Notes under the pieces: model-generated
What the model saw: only the letters and a program-made list of their open reading frames with translations
Databases searched by the model: none
Told to the model about the DNA's origin: nothing
Translations under genes and position numbers: made by a program
Assembly (NCBI RefSeq): GCF_018604545.1
Contig: NZ_CP075896.1
Coordinates: forward strand, 2,542,001 to 2,606,000
Length of the DNA: 64,000 nt
Direction of reading: 5' to 3'
Source of the DNA: Streptomyces koelreuteriae
GTDB lineage: Bacteria > Actinomycetota > Actinomycetes > Streptomycetales > Streptomycetaceae
In this document: piece after piece, positions 63,025-64,000 of the stretch
How positions within the stretch are numbered: the stretch's first letter is position 1
How the letters are laid out: each line of letters begins with the position of its first letter

Positions 63025-63438
63025 GTGTCCCAGATCGCAGGCGAGCCCGCGACCCAGGACTTCGTGGAAGTCCGGCTGCCGGCCGCGGGTGCCTACCTGT
63101 CGGTGCTGCGTACGGCCACGGCCGGTCTCGCGGCCCGTTTGGACTTCACCCTCGACGAGATCGAGGACCTGCGCATCGCGGTGGACGAGGCCTGCGCGAT
63201 CCTGCTTCAGCAGGCCGTGCCCGGCTCGGTGCTCAGCTGTGTGTTCCGCCTCGTCGACGACTCACTCGAGGTCACTGTCTCGGCTCCGACCACGGATGGC
63301 CATGCCCCCTCGCGGGACACCTTCGCCTGGACCGTCCTGTCCGCCCTCGCGGGCAAGGTCTCCTCCGCCGTGGACAAGGACAAAACCGTTTCGATCAGCC
63401 TCTACAAACAGCGCGGCGCGGGACCCGGGCCGGCGTGA
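63025..63438 (+). CDS. ushX: Anti-sigma factor UshX (RshA/PrsH), kinase fold
   Basis: The 137-residue RsbW-like HATPase-fold protein contains VEVRLPAAGAYLSVLRTATA, the N box LRIAVDEACAILLQ and FAWTVLSALAGKV. It sequesters the stress/differentiation sigma factor SigH. GTG 63025 is the start because the perfect SD GGAGGTGA overlaps an earlier in-frame ATG (63013). Its stop overlaps the sigH start (GTGA, 63435-63438), giving coupled synthesis of sigma and antagonist. Confidence 0.93.
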   Translation: MSQIAGEPATQDFVEVRLPAAGAYLSVLRTATAGLAARLDFTLDEIEDLRIAVDEACAILLQQAVPGSVLSCVFRLVDDSLEVTVSAPTTDGHAPSRDTFAWTVLSALAGKVSSAVDKDKTVSISLYKQRGAGPGPA

Positions 63439-64000
63439 GGAGCGAGGACGGGCCGGTGCGGGACGAAGAGCGCAGCACACAGGAGCTGCCGGCCGAGGGC
63501 ACGGGCACGAGCGGTCCGAGCGGGGCCCGGCGCATGGCGGACGGCATCGACGGCATCCCCGAGCAGGCCCGCCCGCACCCTGAGGACGACTCCGCGGGGG
63601 CCGTCCTCCAGGGCGGCGGGCCGCTGGACCAAGGCGGTGCCGTGCGGAGCGCGCCTCCGGGCGGGGGGATCACCGCATCCCCTGTCCCAGGGGGTCCTCC
63701 CACTCACGCGAAGTCGAGAGTGGCGGAGGAGGCGAGGGCTCGGGGAAGGGCGACGGGCGGGACGATGAGCGAGCACGAGCGGGACTCCGAGCATCAGGCA
63801 CCGAGCGCGCCCCGCGCACAGGGTGCGCACCATGGCTCTCCGGACCGCAGCGGGGCGCGCGAGATGTTCCTCAAACTGCGCACCCTGGGGGACAGCAGCC
63901 CCGAGTACGCGGAACTGCGCAATCAGCTGGTCCGCATGCACCTGCCGCTCGTCGAGCATCTCGCACGCCGCTTCCGCAACCGCGGCGAGCCGCTGGACGA
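63435..64000 (+). CDS. sigH: Stress-response sigma factor SigH, N-terminal part (truncated by window edge)
   Basis: The 188 codons present cover a long, disordered N-terminal extension and the beginning of region 2 (REMFLKLRTLGDSSPEYAEL, MHLPLVEHLARRFRNRGEPL). SigH belongs to the SigB-like group governing osmotic stress and aerial development. Besides GTG 63435, in-frame ATGs at 63534 and 63765 could give shorter forms; multiple SigH isoforms are known in S. coelicolor. Part of the extension (around 63690-63730) is a hairpin-forming GC-rich segment that looks inserted. Confidence 0.9.
   Translation, partial: MRSEDGPVRDEERSTQELPAEGTGTSGPSGARRMADGIDGIPEQARPHPEDDSAGAVLQGGGPLDQGGAVRSAPPGGGITASPVPGGPPTHAKSRVAEEARARGRATGGTMSEHERDSEHQAPSAPRAQGAHHGSPDRSGAREMFLKLRTLGDSSPEYAELRNQLVRMHLPLVEHLARRFRNRGEPLD

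Overview
The window is chromosomal DNA from a Streptomyces species. It is very GC-rich, with strong third-position GC bias that leaves long non-coding open frames on both strands. It uses GTG and TTG starts freely and carries genus-typical loci: a conservon, sodN/sodX, the hybrid 2-oxoglutarate dehydrogenase Kgd, an EshA-type protein, and the sigH operon. From memory, the order resembles, in reverse, the stretch of the S. coelicolor chromosome ending at sigH; I could not align it. Most of the window looks like core Streptomyces chromosome. No phage, transposase, integrase, plasmid or CRISPR signal was seen.

Layout. 1-5.3 kb: 5' end of an ArgS-like gene (nrtL), a single-domain response regulator, tRNA-Arg(CCG) with a clear terminator, an Asp23 protein, the divergent end-joining pair ku / LigD polymerase, a NERD-domain protein and a small phosphatase. 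5.4-11.2 kb: envelope genes, namely a lipoprotein with an unusual repeat region coupled to an orphan sensor kinase, a secreted SH3 protein, and a coupled FtsW/RodA - penicillin-binding protein pair. 11.2-18.1 kb: small enzymes, two divergent di-iron proteins, a lipoprotein, the first copy of a dispersed 151-bp palindromic repeat, a TetR regulator and an NlpC/P60 hydrolase. 18.1-23.8 kb: a conservon (cvnA-D) followed by a styrene-monooxygenase-like flavoprotein. 24-30.9 kb: PP2C-like protein, MarR regulator, Lon with an HspR-type operator, an acetyltransferase, a rhomboid-like membrane protein, a 136-bp minisatellite and a spermidine-synthase-like protein. 31-37.3 kb: a two-component system and kgd. 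38-41.2 kb: two self-contained regulatory modules, DUF4097/PadR and HTH/Clp-N, each with visible palindromic operators. 41.2-47.3 kb: oxidoreductase, second copy of the dispersed repeat, malic enzyme and a polar amino-acid ABC transporter. 47.3-54.4 kb: methyltransferase, CGNR regulator, sodX/sodN, phosphate transporter, and an ECF42-type sigma factor with its YciI partner. 54.4-62.8 kb: a RibD-type reductase facing a decayed TetR gene, an acetyltransferase, the polyprenyl synthase - EshA encapsulin pair, a PLP enzyme, a cation/proton antiporter and a UBP zinc finger. 62.8-64 kb: sigH promoter region, the UshX-type anti-sigma gene and the first part of sigH.

How genes work together. Several sets are joined by 4-nt ATGA or GTGA overlaps and are probably translationally coupled: lipoprotein/kinase, FtsW/PBP, cvnA/B/C, regulator/kinase, permease/ATPase and ushX/sigH. 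The most notable system is the EshA-type protein, a cyclic-nucleotide-binding Family 2B encapsulin shell. It sits directly upstream of a polyprenyl diphosphate synthase with a disordered repetitive N-terminal tail, which fits a shell and its enzyme cargo. The most unexplained sequences are the two 151/152-bp dispersed repeats, the 136-bp minisatellite and the three-frame-open 21-bp repeat before the lipoprotein.
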